Part shown: piece after piece, positions 1 through 8,544 of the stretch
Layout of the letters: each line of letters starts with the position of its first letter
How positions within the stretch are numbered: position 1 is the stretch's first letter
Source of the DNA: Actinomycetes bacterium
Lineage (GTDB): Bacteria > Actinomycetota > JAICYB01
Direction: 5' to 3'
NCBI GenBank assembly: GCA_025934435.1
Contig: JAICYB010000027.1
Coordinates: forward strand, 1 to 40,704
DNA length: 40,704 nucleotides
Made by a program: the position numbers and the translations under genes
The notes under the pieces: generated by a model
The model's input: only the letters and a program-made list of their open reading frames with translations
Databases searched by the model: none
What the model was told of the DNA's origin: nothing

Positions 1-12
1 AGGCTAACAAAC

Positions 13-27
13 CTGACGGGTCGTCAG
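13..27. promoter_or_regulatory. CTGACG-N3-CGTCAG palindrome (copy 1)
   Basis: CTGACG GGT CGTCAG is a perfect 6-bp inverted repeat with a 3-base centre. The same palindrome recurs near 7274 and 10980, each time next to acyl-CoA genes. Here it lies about 60 bp before the cyclase start, but it could equally serve a gene to the left of the window. The form suits a dimeric TetR-type repressor. The regulator is not identified. Confidence 0.55.
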
Positions 28-89
28 ATTCCGTGAATGTGCACGGGGACGTGGACGGCGACGCCTCACCTCCCTACGGTTCGCGCTAG

Positions 90-1577
90 ATGACGGAGCG
101 GGACCTCCTCGACATGGGTCGCATCGACCGGCTTATCCGGTTGCGCCTGGCCCTCTGCAATCTCGTCGGCGTCTTCCCGCTCGTTGCGCTCGGCGGTACC
201 TTCCTTCGCTACTACCGCCCGCCGCCCACGCCGATCCCGATGTTCTGGGTCGGCGTGATCTCGACCTTGGCGCTGTACGTGCCGATGTGGGTGACGTCCG
301 GTCTCGGGCTGCGCCTGCTGCTCGCCCGGGCCACGCGCTGGATCGGGGAGTCACGCGAGGTCTCGCCGCGCGAGCGCCAGATGACGACGCTGCTGCCGCT
401 CGCGATCTCGGCGTTGCCCGGCCCGTGGTGGCTGCTCGCAACGCCGGCCGCGGTCCTCGTCGTGAAGGCGTTCCATGCCGCTCCGCCTTCGCCGGGCATC
501 CTCGTCGGATGCGTCGGCATCGTGCTCTCGGGGATGGTTTCGTGCACGCTGACCTATCTCGCGGCTGAGGATGCGCTCCGTCCGTTGTTCGCGCGGGTGC
601 TCGGCGGAACGGCGTCGTGGTCGGGACAAGGCCGCGGGCTCCGAGGACGATTCATCGCCTACTGGCTCGTCGGATCGACGGCAGGTCTCGTGTGCGTGGG
701 TCTTGTCATCCAAGCCTTCCCACTGAAGGCGATCCGTCCCATCGCGCTGACGCTATGCGTGGTGGTCGCGATCATCGGGTTCGTCGTCGCGAATCTCGCT
801 GCGCTGTCGATCACCCGTCCGCTGAACAAGGTGCGTGAAGGCATGCGGCGCATCGCCGACGGCGATCTGTCGGCGTCCGTCGACGTCGACGACCTCGGCG
901 ACATCGGCTTCCTGCAATCGGTGTTCAACCGGATGGTCGCCGGGCTCCGCGAACGTGATCAGTTGCGCGACGCATTCGGCCGTCACGTCGGTCCGGAGGT
1001 CGCTCGCCGGGCGCTCCAGCCGGGTTCGCTCGTCGGGAACGAGGTCGAAGCGACGGTGCTGTTCGTCGACGTCGTCGGCTCGACGTCACTCGCCGCGGAG
1101 CGCGAACCGAAGAAGGTCGTGGCGATGCTCAATGCGTTGTTCGGGGCCGTCGTCCGTACGGTCGGCGCCGAAGGCGGCTTCGTCAATCAGTTCCAAGGCG
1201 ACGGCGCGCTGTGCTTCTTCGGTATGCCCGAGGAGTGCCCCGACCACGCGGAGCGTGGTTGTCGCGCGGCCGTCGCGCTGCGCAGCGAGATCATCCTCCT
1301 CGGAGAGATCTTTCCCGGGCTCGATGCCGCCATCGGTGTTTCGTCCGGGCGCGTCGTCGCCGGCCATGTCGGAACGGAGGACCGGCACGACTACACCGCG
1401 ATCGGGGATCCGGTGAACGAAGCCTCGCGGCTCTGCGATGCGGCGAAGAGCCGTCCGTCTCGAGTGCTCGTGAGCGAAGCCACGCTCGGCGGACGCACGC
1501 GCGGCTGGCTTACCTGCGGATCCGTGGAACTGCGTGGACGGCCTCGTCCGTCGGTGGCCTACGAGCCGATGACTTAG
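90..1577 (+). CDS. Membrane class III adenylate/guanylate cyclase with HAMP domain
   Basis: This 495-residue protein would make a cyclic nucleotide from an NTP at the inner membrane. Six hydrophobic segments fill residues 15-240, a HAMP linker follows at about 241-295, and the catalytic domain spans about 315-495, the layout of the mycobacterial Rv1318c-type cyclases. Metal-binding aspartates are visible at D327 (LFVDVVGST) and D371 (FQGDGAL), and transition-state residues at N443 and R447. The usual adenine-selecting Lys/Asp pair is Gln367/Thr436, so substrate preference is uncertain; Rv1900c shows that a replaced Lys can still permit activity. ATG 90 follows a TAG directly and has no clear ribosome site. 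The 3' end overlaps the convergent ligase gene by 4 nt. Confidence 0.9.
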   Translation: MTERDLLDMGRIDRLIRLRLALCNLVGVFPLVALGGTFLRYYRPPPTPIPMFWVGVISTLALYVPMWVTSGLGLRLLLARATRWIGESREVSPRERQMTTLLPLAISALPGPWWLLATPAAVLVVKAFHAAPPSPGILVGCVGIVLSGMVSCTLTYLAAEDALRPLFARVLGGTASWSGQGRGLRGRFIAYWLVGSTAGLVCVGLVIQAFPLKAIRPIALTLCVVVAIIGFVVANLAALSITRPLNKVREGMRRIADGDLSASVDVDDLGDIGFLQSVFNRMVAGLRERDQLRDAFGRHVGPEVARRALQPGSLVGNEVEATVLFVDVVGSTSLAAEREPKKVVAMLNALFGAVVRTVGAEGGFVNQFQGDGALCFFGMPEECPDHAERGCRAAVALRSEIILLGEIFPGLDAAIGVSSGRVVAGHVGTEDRHDYTAIGDPVNEASRLCDAAKSRPSRVLVSEATLGGRTRGWLTCGSVELRGRPRPSVAYEPMT

Positions 1578-3133
1578 ATGCGGCGTTCCTTGCCTGCCCA
1601 GTACGGCTCGCGCAGCTCGCGCTTGAGCAGCTTGCCGGTGTCCGTTCGGGGGAGCGTCTCGCGGAACTCGAAGGTCTTCGGCACCTTGTAGCCCGCGAGG
1701 TTCTCGCGGCAGAACGCGGCGAGCTCGCCGATGAGATCCTCCGACGGCTCGACGCCGTCGTTCAGTTCGACCAGCGCGAGCAGCTCCTCGCCCCACTCCT
1801 CGTTCGGGACGCCGATCACTCCGACGTCGGCGACCTTCGGGTGCGTCGCGAGCACGTTCTCGATCTCGGCCGGGTAGATGTTCACGCCGCCGGAGATGAC
1901 CATGTCGGCTTTGCGATCGGAGAGATACAGCCAGCCGTCTTCGTCGACGTAGCCGATGTCGCCGACGGTGAAGAAGCCGTCGCGCCACGAATCGCTCGTC
2001 TTCTTCTTGTCCTTGTGGTATTCGAACGCGGCTTGCCCCGGCGGCTTGATCCACACCGTGCCCGGCGTGCCCGCCGGGACCGGGTTGCCGTCGTCGTCGA
2101 GGATCTTGATCTCCGACGTCGGCCACGGCTGGCCGACGGTCCCCGGCTTGCGCAGCCATTCGTCCGGCTTGACCGTCGTGCCGCCGCCTTCGGTCGCGGC
2201 GTAGTACTCGTACACGCACGGACCGAACCACTCGAGCATCGCCCGTTTCGTCGGCACCGGACACGGCGCCGCGGCGTGCACGAGGTTCCTGAAGGACGAA
2301 ACGTCGTAGCGCTGCTTCGTTTCGTCCGGCAAAGCGAGAAGGCGATGGAACATCGTCGGCACGAAGTGAGACGTCGTGACGCCGTACTTGGCGATGCGCT
2401 CGAGCGTCGCTTCCGGCGTCCATTTGTCCATGAGCACGTCGGTGTGCCCGAGATGAAGCGACGACGTTGCGAAGATGATCTGCGCGGCGTGGTACAGCGG
2501 GCCCACCGTGAGATGCACGCCGTCACCCGGCGCGAAGTCGAACATCATCGGGAAGAACGCCATACCGACGGCACTGTCGTCCGGAGACGCCTCCGACATC
2601 TTGCGGCGGACGCCTTTCGGGTTCCCGGTCGTGCCGGAGGTGTACATCATCGGCTGACCCGACACGAGATCGTCCGGGCGCGTCGTCGGTTGTCCGTGGC
2701 GGATCTCACTGACGTCGCGGAATCCGTCGATCGTTCCGGACGCGAAGCGCTTGCCGGCCGGGACGCCCGCTTCGTCGCAGGCTTTCGTCACTGCTTCGGC
2801 GAATCGTTCGCTTCCGACGACAACCTTCGCGTCAGAGTCGGCGAGGATGTACGCGATCTCGCGTGCGACGAGGTGCCAGTTCACCGGCGTGAAGTACGCA
2901 CCGATCTGCAGGCACGCGAGGTAGATCTCGAGGAGCGTGTGCTCGTTCGGCAGGACGACCGCGACGCCGTCCCCCGGTCGCACGCCGAGCGCGCGCAAGC
3001 CGTGCGAATACTGGTTCACGCGATCGAGCACTTCGCCGAAGGTGTTCTCGGTGTAATCCGGATCGACGATGCCGAGCTTGTCGCGGTTCTCCGCCGCGTA
3101 CGCCCAGAAGCCGAGCGTGGGTGTCTGGTTCAT
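1574..3133 (-). CDS. Acyl-CoA synthetase (AMP-forming, FadD family)
   Basis: A 519-residue ANL-superfamily ligase that would activate a carboxylic acid to its CoA thioester through an acyl-adenylate. The P-loop motif YTSGTTGNPKGV is at about residue 165, the YEYYAATEGG motif (A5) lies in the middle, the GWLYLSDRKADM hinge follows, and the catalytic-lysine region reads TDTGKLLKREL near the C-terminus. Full length for the family. The start codon overlaps the stop of the upstream SDR by 4 nt (ATGA), so the two are translationally coupled. The acyl substrate cannot be read from sequence; the surroundings favour a branched or steroid-derived acid. Confidence 0.92.
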   Translation of the reverse strand: MNQTPTLGFWAYAAENRDKLGIVDPDYTENTFGEVLDRVNQYSHGLRALGVRPGDGVAVVLPNEHTLLEIYLACLQIGAYFTPVNWHLVAREIAYILADSDAKVVVGSERFAEAVTKACDEAGVPAGKRFASGTIDGFRDVSEIRHGQPTTRPDDLVSGQPMMYTSGTTGNPKGVRRKMSEASPDDSAVGMAFFPMMFDFAPGDGVHLTVGPLYHAAQIIFATSSLHLGHTDVLMDKWTPEATLERIAKYGVTTSHFVPTMFHRLLALPDETKQRYDVSSFRNLVHAAAPCPVPTKRAMLEWFGPCVYEYYAATEGGGTTVKPDEWLRKPGTVGQPWPTSEIKILDDDGNPVPAGTPGTVWIKPPGQAAFEYHKDKKKTSDSWRDGFFTVGDIGYVDEDGWLYLSDRKADMVISGGVNIYPAEIENVLATHPKVADVGVIGVPNEEWGEELLALVELNDGVEPSEDLIGELAAFCRENLAGYKVPKTFEFRETLPRTDTGKLLKRELREPYWAGKERRI

Positions 3134-3939
3134 CCATCCGCCTTTGCCTGATCGAACGCCGCAAGGATGGCGTTGAAACGCATCTCGGTGATCCCCTTGT
3201 AGTCGGGGTGCGTGAAGATGTAGAGGTCGCCGCGCTCAACCGCGAGCCGCACCCGACGGCCGACGTCCTCGGGAAGGATGACGCCGGCCGAGTTCGGATC
3301 GAGATCAAGCATCTGCATGTCGGCGCCGCCGCTCGGTCTGTGCTCGAGCGTCGTCATCATGAGATTCGTCGCGACGATGCCCGGACACAGCACCGACACG
3401 CCGATGTTGTGCACGGCGAGCTCCGTCCGAAGCGCTTCGGAGATCGCCACGACGGCGAACTTCGTCGCGGCGTACGCACCGAGACCCGCCGGCGCCCACA
3501 TGCCCGCCATCGACGCGGTGTTGACGATGTGCTTCTCGCCGTCTTGCGCTTTGAGCCGGGGCAGGAACGCTTGCAGTCCGTTGATGACGCCGCGCAGGTT
3601 CGGGCCGAGCTGGAAGTCCCAGTCGGCGTCGCTCATCGCTTCGAGCGGAAGGAAGATCGCGACGCCCGCGTTGTTGTGCAGCACGTGTACGGCGCCGAAC
3701 TCCGAGTAGGACTTGTCCGCGAGGGTCTCGACCGCCGCGCGGTCGGTGACGTCGGTCGGGACGACGAGTGCGCGGCGTCCGAGCGCTTCGATCTCGGCGG
3801 CGACCAACGTTGCGTTGCTTTCGTCGATATCGGCGATGACGACGTCCATGCCGGCGTCCGCCAGTGCGAGCGCGGTGCCTCGTCCGATGCCGCTGCCGGC
3901 ACCGGTGATGACCGCAACCTTGTCACGCAGATCCTTCAT
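3130..3939 (-). CDS. Short-chain dehydrogenase/reductase
   Basis: A 269-residue classical SDR. It shows the cofactor motif TGAGSGIG at residues 12-19, an acidic residue after beta-2 (IADID) that favours NAD(H), the NNAG motif, and the Ser and YAATK catalytic pair. The C-terminal part after the catalytic Lys is longer than in FabG, with the RRVRLAVERGDLYIFTH stretch common in actinobacterial SDRs. ATG 3939 has GGGAG five bases upstream. It leads a two-gene unit with the FadD-like ligase (4-nt overlap). Probable role: alcohol/ketone interconversion in the same catabolic route; substrate unknown. Confidence 0.9.
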   Translation of the reverse strand: MKDLRDKVAVITGAGSGIGRGTALALADAGMDVVIADIDESNATLVAAEIEALGRRALVVPTDVTDRAAVETLADKSYSEFGAVHVLHNNAGVAIFLPLEAMSDADWDFQLGPNLRGVINGLQAFLPRLKAQDGEKHIVNTASMAGMWAPAGLGAYAATKFAVVAISEALRTELAVHNIGVSVLCPGIVATNLMMTTLEHRPSGGADMQMLDLDPNSAGVILPEDVGRRVRLAVERGDLYIFTHPDYKGITEMRFNAILAAFDQAKADG

Positions 3940-3991
3940 GCCAGCTCCCGCGTCCGAGCACGCAGTCTAGAACCTGTGGCAGCATTCGCTC

Positions 3992-4825
3992 ATGCCCGTG
4001 GTGCGCGCGAACGGCATCGAGATCGCCTACGAGTCCGATGGTCCGGACGATGCACCCGCCGTCCTCCTCGTCAACGGGTTCAGATCGCAGCTGAATCACT
4101 GGGAGCCGCTGCTCATCGAGATGCTCGTGGACGCCGGCTTCCGCGTCGTGCGATTCGACAACCGGGACGTCGGGCTCACGTCGAAGTCCGAGGGCGAGCC
4201 GCCGGCGTACACGCTCGACGACATGGCGGCGGACGGTATGGCTCTGCTCACTGAGCTCGGCATCGAGCGCGCGCATGTCATGGGCGCGTCGATGGGCGGG
4301 ATGATCGTGCAGCACATGGCGTTCGGTCATCCGGACCGCGTGCTGTCGCTCACATCGGTGATGTCGTCGACCGGCAACCCGAACGTCGGACAAGCCACGC
4401 CCGAAGCGATGCAAGCGCTCATGACACCGGCGCCGGCCGAGCGCGACGCCTACATCGACAACAGCGCACGCACGTGGAAGATCATCAGCGGCTCGCACTA
4501 CGACGAAGCACACATCCGCGCCAAGGCCGCCGCGGCGTTCGACCGGATGTTCTACCCGAGGGGTGCCGCGTTCCAGATGGCGGCGATCATGGCGAGCGGT
4601 GACCGTACGGAGCGGTTGAAGACGATCACCGCTCCGACGCTCGTCATCCACGGCCGCATGGATCCGCTCATCACGCTCTCCGGCGGTGAGGCGACGGCCG
4701 CGGCGATCCCGGGGGCCGAGCTCGTCGTCTTCGACGACATGGGCCACGACCTGCCGCCACCGATCATCCCGCGCGCGATCGAAGCGTTCACGCGCAACGC
4801 TGCACGCGCTCGCGCGACGGCGTAG
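3992..4825 (+). CDS. Alpha/beta hydrolase
   Basis: A 277-residue single-domain alpha/beta hydrolase. The oxyanion strand reads LLVNGF, the nucleophile elbow is GASMGG with Ser100, the acid is Asp224 (HGRMDPL) and the base His252 (DMGHDLP), so a full catalytic triad is visible. A cap region lies between about 125 and 205. Similar actinobacterial proteins are annotated as esterases or as C-C or epoxide hydrolases; the sequence does not separate these. It is divergent from the SDR-ligase pair, with a 52-bp gap that holds no convincing palindrome. No signal peptide, so cytoplasmic. Confidence 0.88.
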   Translation: MPVVRANGIEIAYESDGPDDAPAVLLVNGFRSQLNHWEPLLIEMLVDAGFRVVRFDNRDVGLTSKSEGEPPAYTLDDMAADGMALLTELGIERAHVMGASMGGMIVQHMAFGHPDRVLSLTSVMSSTGNPNVGQATPEAMQALMTPAPAERDAYIDNSARTWKIISGSHYDEAHIRAKAAAAFDRMFYPRGAAFQMAAIMASGDRTERLKTITAPTLVIHGRMDPLITLSGGEATAAAIPGAELVVFDDMGHDLPPPIIPRAIEAFTRNAARARATA

Positions 4826-4839
4826 TCGGCCCCCGCGCG

Positions 4840-5277
4840 TCAGATGTTCGGGCAGGTCCCCGTTTGCGTGTGCGCCGGAGCCGTCAGCCGGTATCTGACC
4901 GACAGGGGCGCGCTCTCCGAGAACTTCACATGTCCGGTCCGGCCGTTGGTGTACGACGCGGAGAGTTTCGCGCTGATCGCCGGAAACCCGCTGGAGGTCG
5001 CGAAGATGTTGGTCGCGTCCTTGACGATGCCCCTCTTCCGCTTCGCTTTGAACGTGCTCCTGTCCGCGGCGTCGCTGCCGTAGGTGACCACGACGGTCGG
5101 GGACAGGTTCACCGTAAGGAACCAGTTGTTCGGCGCCGCTCCGAATTCCGCGCAGAAGGTGAACGGGAACGTCGGCGAACCTCCGATGACCACGGACGAT
5201 GCCCCGGCGCTCGCGGGAACGGGCGACAGGCCGACCAACGCGACGGATGTCGCGAGCAGCGCGATCCACTTCTTCAT
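4840..5277 (-). CDS. Small secreted protein of unknown function
   Basis: A 145-residue protein with a clear Sec signal peptide: a KK start, a hydrophobic core (IALLATSVALVGL), and a probable cleavage site after PASA at about residue 24. The mature part is about 120 residues with only two cysteines (TFCAEF and the C-terminal GTCPNI), which could form one disulfide. No enzyme motif or lipobox was recognised. An AGGGAGG ribosome site lies in front of ATG 5277. It sits between the hydrolase, with which it is convergent across a 14-bp gap, and the enoyl-CoA hydratase. Confidence 0.75.
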   Translation of the reverse strand: MKKWIALLATSVALVGLSPVPASAGASSVVIGGSPTFPFTFCAEFGAAPNNWFLTVNLSPTVVVTYGSDAADRSTFKAKRKRGIVKDATNIFATSSGFPAISAKLSASYTNGRTGHVKFSESAPLSVRYRLTAPAHTQTGTCPNI

Positions 5278-5299
5278 GTGGCCTCCCTCTCTCGAAGAC

Positions 5300-6115
5300 T
5301 CAGGTTCCCGTGAAGTTCGGCTTCCGCTTCTCCTTGAAGGCTTTCGGTCCTTCGCGCGCGTCGGACGACATCATCACTTCCATGCCGAGCTCGAGCTCGC
5401 GCGCGAGGGCTTCGTCCTCATCCAGCCACTGCGTTTCGACGACGGACTGCTTGATCTTGCGAACGGCGAGTGGTCCGTTCTCGGCCACCTGCTCCGCGAG
5501 CTCGCGCGCCTGCTCGAGCGCTTCGCCGTCGGGAACGACGTGTCCGATCAATCCGAAGGACAGAGCGTCGCGCGCGGAGTAGCGTCCGGCCGTGAGGAGC
5601 ATCTCCATCGCTTTCGTGTATGGGATCTGACGCTTCAGACGTACGGTCGAACCCGCGATCGGGAAGAGTCCCCACCGCGCTTCCGTGATGCCGATCTCGG
5701 CGCTCTCGGCGGCGACGCGGATATCCGTCGATTGCAGGAGCTCCGTCCCGCCGGCGAGGCAGAAACCTTCGATGGCGGCGACGAGTGGTTTCGCGAGGCG
5801 ATGGTTCCGCAGGAACCCTTTGTAGATGATCATGTAGTCGGCCTGGATGCGCGCTTCGAACTCGTCGTTCGGCTCGCCGCCCGCCATCAGCTTCGCGACG
5901 AGCTTGTCGAGGTCGGCGCCGGCGCAGAAGTGTCCGCCTGTTCCGGTGATGATCGCGACGCGGACGCTGTCGTCGGAATCGATCGCGTCCCATGCGTCGG
6001 CGAGACGCACGATCACTTCGGGGTTGACCGCGTTGCGCGCTTCGGGACGGTTGAACGTCACCGTCGCGATGTGGCCGTCTACTTCGTAGAGGACCGCCGG
6101 TGTGCTTGGCTCCAC
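5300..6115 (-). CDS. echA19: Enoyl-CoA hydratase, EchA19-like
   Basis: A 271-residue crotonase-fold protein that would hydrate a 2-enoyl-CoA. The first oxyanion motif is HFCAGADL (residues 62-69), the second AGGTELL with catalytic Glu125, and the second acid is Glu145 (ITEARWG). The stretch ending in ARWGLFPIAGSTVRL and the C-terminal REGPKAFKEKR.PNF resemble, from memory, mycobacterial EchA19, a sterol side-chain hydratase encoded beside FadD19. The start is taken as GTG 6115, which overlaps the upstream ACAD by 37 nt; the open frame continues further 5' but that part does not look like protein. Assignment to steroid rather than fatty-acid substrate is inference. Confidence 0.88.
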   Translation of the reverse strand: MEPSTPAVLYEVDGHIATVTFNRPEARNAVNPEVIVRLADAWDAIDSDDSVRVAIITGTGGHFCAGADLDKLVAKLMAGGEPNDEFEARIQADYMIIYKGFLRNHRLAKPLVAAIEGFCLAGGTELLQSTDIRVAAESAEIGITEARWGLFPIAGSTVRLKRQIPYTKAMEMLLTAGRYSARDALSFGLIGHVVPDGEALEQARELAEQVAENGPLAVRKIKQSVVETQWLDEDEALARELELGMEVMMSSDAREGPKAFKEKRKPNFTGT

Positions 6116-7242
6116 GGCTTGTCCGCGTCCTCCTCCCGTTCCCTCGGGAGGCCGAGCATGCGTTCGGCGATGACGTTGCGGAGGACTTCGGACGTACCAC
6201 CGCCGATCGTCAGCGCGGGCGCGAAGAGGAACCCTCGCGACCACCACATGGGGTCGGCCCCGAGCGGCCCCGATTCGAGCAGCATGCCGTTCGCGCCGGC
6301 GAGGTCCTTGGAGAGGATGAACGTCTTCTGGCCGTGCGGGTCGCTCAAGGCCTTGCGCAAAGATGCTTCCGGTCCCGGACGACCCGACACCGCCGCCGCG
6401 ACCATGCGGAGACCGTGGATCCGGATGATCTCGTGCTCGATGTACGCATCGACGAGACGCATCTTCAGCACGGGATCTTTCACGCCGCCCGCGTCGCGGG
6501 CGACCTGCACGAGATCTTCGGCCGTCGGCCCCCAGCCCCACTGGAGTCCCGCTCGCGAAAGCGTGACGCGCTCGTTGTCGAGCGTGTCGCGCGCCATGTT
6601 CCACCCGTTGCCTTCGTCGCCGATGATCGCGTCCCGCGGGATGTGCACGTCCGTGAAGAACACTTCGTTGAAGAGGTGATCTCCGGTCATCTCGACGAGC
6701 GGACGAACCTCGACGCCCGGAGTCTTCATGTCGATGAGGAAGTACGAGAGTCCCTGATGTTTCGGCACGTCGGGGTTCGTCCGTGCGAGAAGGATGCCGA
6801 ACGCCGCATCGTGCGCGAGGGACGTCCACACCTTCTGTCCGTTGACGATCCAGCCGTCGTCGGTCTTCTCGACGCGCGTCGACACGCCGGCGAGGTCGGA
6901 ACCCGAGCCCGGCTCGCTGAAGAGCTGACACCAGATCTCCTCCGCGGCGAGCATCGGCGGGATAAAGCGGTTCTTCTGCGCGTCGCTTCCGTGCATGACG
7001 AGGATCGGGCCGCAGTGTCCGATGCCGATCGGGTTGACCGGGCGCGCGATGTTCGCGCGCTTCAGTTCGTCCGAGATGAGCAGCTGCTCGATCGGGTCGG
7101 CGTCGAGCCCCCACGGCTTCGGCCAGTGCGGGACGACGTACCCGGCATCGGCGAGCTCGCGCGGCGTCGGCGTCGGATGTTCGGCGAGCCATTCGCGCAC
7201 CGTCGTTCGCGCCGGATGTTCCGCGGGTAGTTCGAAGTCCAT
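6079..7242 (-). CDS. Acyl-CoA dehydrogenase (FadE-type)
   Basis: A 387-residue FAD-dependent dehydrogenase that would introduce an alpha-beta double bond in an acyl-CoA. Family signatures are QLFSEPGSGSDLAG (middle beta domain), GWIVNGQKVWTS, and the C-terminal IGGGTSEVLRNVIAERMLGL. It is closer to the FadE17/FadE27 group of mycobacterial catabolic ACADs than to short-chain ACADs. It leads the ACAD-hydratase pair, which fits two successive beta-oxidation steps. The promoter region, shared with the divergent P450, carries an IclR-type site and a CTGA-type palindrome side by side. Confidence 0.92.
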   Translation of the reverse strand: MDFELPAEHPARTTVREWLAEHPTPTPRELADAGYVVPHWPKPWGLDADPIEQLLISDELKRANIARPVNPIGIGHCGPILVMHGSDAQKNRFIPPMLAAEEIWCQLFSEPGSGSDLAGVSTRVEKTDDGWIVNGQKVWTSLAHDAAFGILLARTNPDVPKHQGLSYFLIDMKTPGVEVRPLVEMTGDHLFNEVFFTDVHIPRDAIIGDEGNGWNMARDTLDNERVTLSRAGLQWGWGPTAEDLVQVARDAGGVKDPVLKMRLVDAYIEHEIIRIHGLRMVAAAVSGRPGPEASLRKALSDPHGQKTFILSKDLAGANGMLLESGPLGADPMWWSRGFLFAPALTIGGGTSEVLRNVIAERMLGLPREREEDADKPWSQAHRRSSTK

Positions 7243-7256
7243 GCTCGCGTCCGCTC

Positions 7257-7273
7257 GTTCGCTATTTCGAAAC
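7257..7273. promoter_or_regulatory. IclR-type operator candidate (site A)
   Basis: Read on the minus strand this is GTTTCGAAATAGCGAAC. Its core TTCG-AAATAG-CGAA is identical over 14 bases to the site at 34300 and matches the site at 21458 in 11 of 14. It lies 14 bp upstream of the ACAD start on the minus strand and directly abuts the CTGATG palindrome. IclR proteins commonly bind short inverted repeats of this kind, and an iclR gene lies at 23472. The pairing is inference. Confidence 0.6.
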
Positions 7274-7288
7274 CTGATGGGTTGTCAG
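7274..7288. promoter_or_regulatory. CTGATG-N3-TGTCAG palindrome (copy 2)
   Basis: CTGATG GGT TGTCAG is an imperfect version of the palindrome at 13 and 10980, with the same GGT centre as copy 1. It adjoins IclR-type site A without a gap, in the 75-bp region between the ACAD (minus) and P450 (plus) genes, so two regulators could act on one divergent promoter. Confidence 0.5.
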
Positions 7289-7317
7289 ATTTCCAACCGG
7301 CTGACACTATCACCCAG

Positions 7318-8544
7318 ATGAGTCGTACTCCCATTACACGGGGCGCCGTCCCGGCGCATCCCGGCCTCCAGATCGATCTCTCGGACCCGGAGCTCTTCGC
7401 TACCGGTGATCCGATCGCGGCGTTCGCTCGCCTCCGGCGCGAAGCACCGGTCTACTGGAACGACGGCGTGCAGGATCAGTTCTGGGCGCTCACTCGTTAC
7501 GAGGACGTCGTCTACGTCAGCAAGCACCCCGCCGAATTCTGTTCCGGACAGGGCACCATCATCGGCATCGGTCCCGAGGGCTCGATGCTTTCGATGGACG
7601 ACCCGCGCCACAAGAAGTTGCGCGCACTCGTCGAGAAGGGATTCACCGCGCGGATGGTGCGCGACCTCGAGCCGCACACCCGCGAGGTGACGGGCCTCGT
7701 CTTCGACGAGATCGGTGACGCGGACGAGATCGATTTCGTCGACAAGATCTCCGCGGAGATCCCGCTTCGCGTGATCGTCGAGATGCTCGGGGCCCCGCGC
7801 GAGGATGCGCGCTATCTGAAGGACCTCGGCGACGTGATGGTCGGACACGACGACGACAGCTACAACCCGACGAGTGCCAATGCGGACGCAGCGCCGGCGC
7901 AGGCCCAGATGGACATGTTCGAATACTTCAAGTCGCTCGCCGAGGATCGCATGAAGCATCCACGCGACGACCTCGTCTCGGTGCTCCTGAATGCCGACCT
8001 GGACGGCGAGAAGTTCGAGGAGCTCGACTTCCTGATCTTCTGCATGCTGCTGGTCATCGCGGGCAACGAGACGACGCGGAATCTCATGACCGGCGGCATG
8101 CTGCTCCTCTTCGAGAATCCCGACGAGTTCGGACGTATCAAGGACGATCCGGCATTGCTACCTACGTGCGTCGAGGAGATGCTCCGGATGGTTTCGTCCG
8201 TGATGCACTTCGAACGCGTGGCGACGCGCGACACCGAGATCCATGGCCAAGCCATCGCCGAAGGCGAGCGGGTGTGCATGTGGTACGGCGCCGCCAATCG
8301 CGATCCGGACGTCTTCATCGACCCCGATCGCTTCGATGCGGGACGCAAGCCGAACCCGCATCTCGCGTTCGGAGGCGGCGGACCGCACTTCTGCCTCGGC
8401 GCGAGCCTGGCGCGGCAGGAGATCCGAGCGCTGTTCGACGAGCTGATCCGGCGCTATCCGGGTGTCGAGCAGACCGGGCCGCACGAGCGGCTCCGCTCGA
8501 ACTTCATCCGCGGCGTCAAGACGCTTCCCGTGAAGTTGCGGTAA
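7318..8544 (+). CDS. Cytochrome P450 (CYP125/CYP142/CYP124-like)
   Basis: A 408-residue soluble bacterial P450 that would hydroxylate an organic substrate with electrons from ferredoxin. The I-helix motif is AGNETTRN, the K-helix EEMLRM, and the haem loop FGGGGPHFCLGASLAR with ligand Cys359. The overall sequence resembles actinobacterial sterol/branched-chain terminal hydroxylases. ATG 7318 is chosen because the conserved N-terminus begins there; a TTG at 7282 is in frame but lies in the operator region. CACTAT ends 7 nt before the ATG, so a leaderless mRNA is possible. No ferredoxin or reductase gene is adjacent. The 3' end overlaps the convergent kinase-like gene by 29 nt. Confidence 0.93.
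   Translation: MSRTPITRGAVPAHPGLQIDLSDPELFATGDPIAAFARLRREAPVYWNDGVQDQFWALTRYEDVVYVSKHPAEFCSGQGTIIGIGPEGSMLSMDDPRHKKLRALVEKGFTARMVRDLEPHTREVTGLVFDEIGDADEIDFVDKISAEIPLRVIVEMLGAPREDARYLKDLGDVMVGHDDDSYNPTSANADAAPAQAQMDMFEYFKSLAEDRMKHPRDDLVSVLLNADLDGEKFEELDFLIFCMLLVIAGNETTRNLMTGGMLLLFENPDEFGRIKDDPALLPTCVEEMLRMVSSVMHFERVATRDTEIHGQAIAEGERVCMWYGAANRDPDVFIDPDRFDAGRKPNPHLAFGGGGPHFCLGASLARQEIRALFDELIRRYPGVEQTGPHERLRSNFIRGVKTLPVKLR

Noticed and set aside
1211..3151. Very long plus-strand open frame opposite the FadD-like gene
   Set aside because: It is antisense to a full-length ligase with all motifs, is Arg/Val/His-rich without any family pattern, and arises from GC-rich codon structure. Similar antisense frames at 5084-6679, 9493-10701 and 21227-22429 were rejected for the same reason.
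3967..3980. KstR-like site before the alpha/beta hydrolase (TAGAACCTGTGGCA)
   Set aside because: Only one half resembles the TNNAACNNGTTNNA consensus and the second half is broken, so it does not support KstR control.
7282..7317. TTG start 12 codons upstream of the P450 ATG
   Set aside because: It lies within the operator palindrome and adds residues not expected at the P450 N-terminus. ATG 7318 has a plausible -10 element at leaderless spacing.
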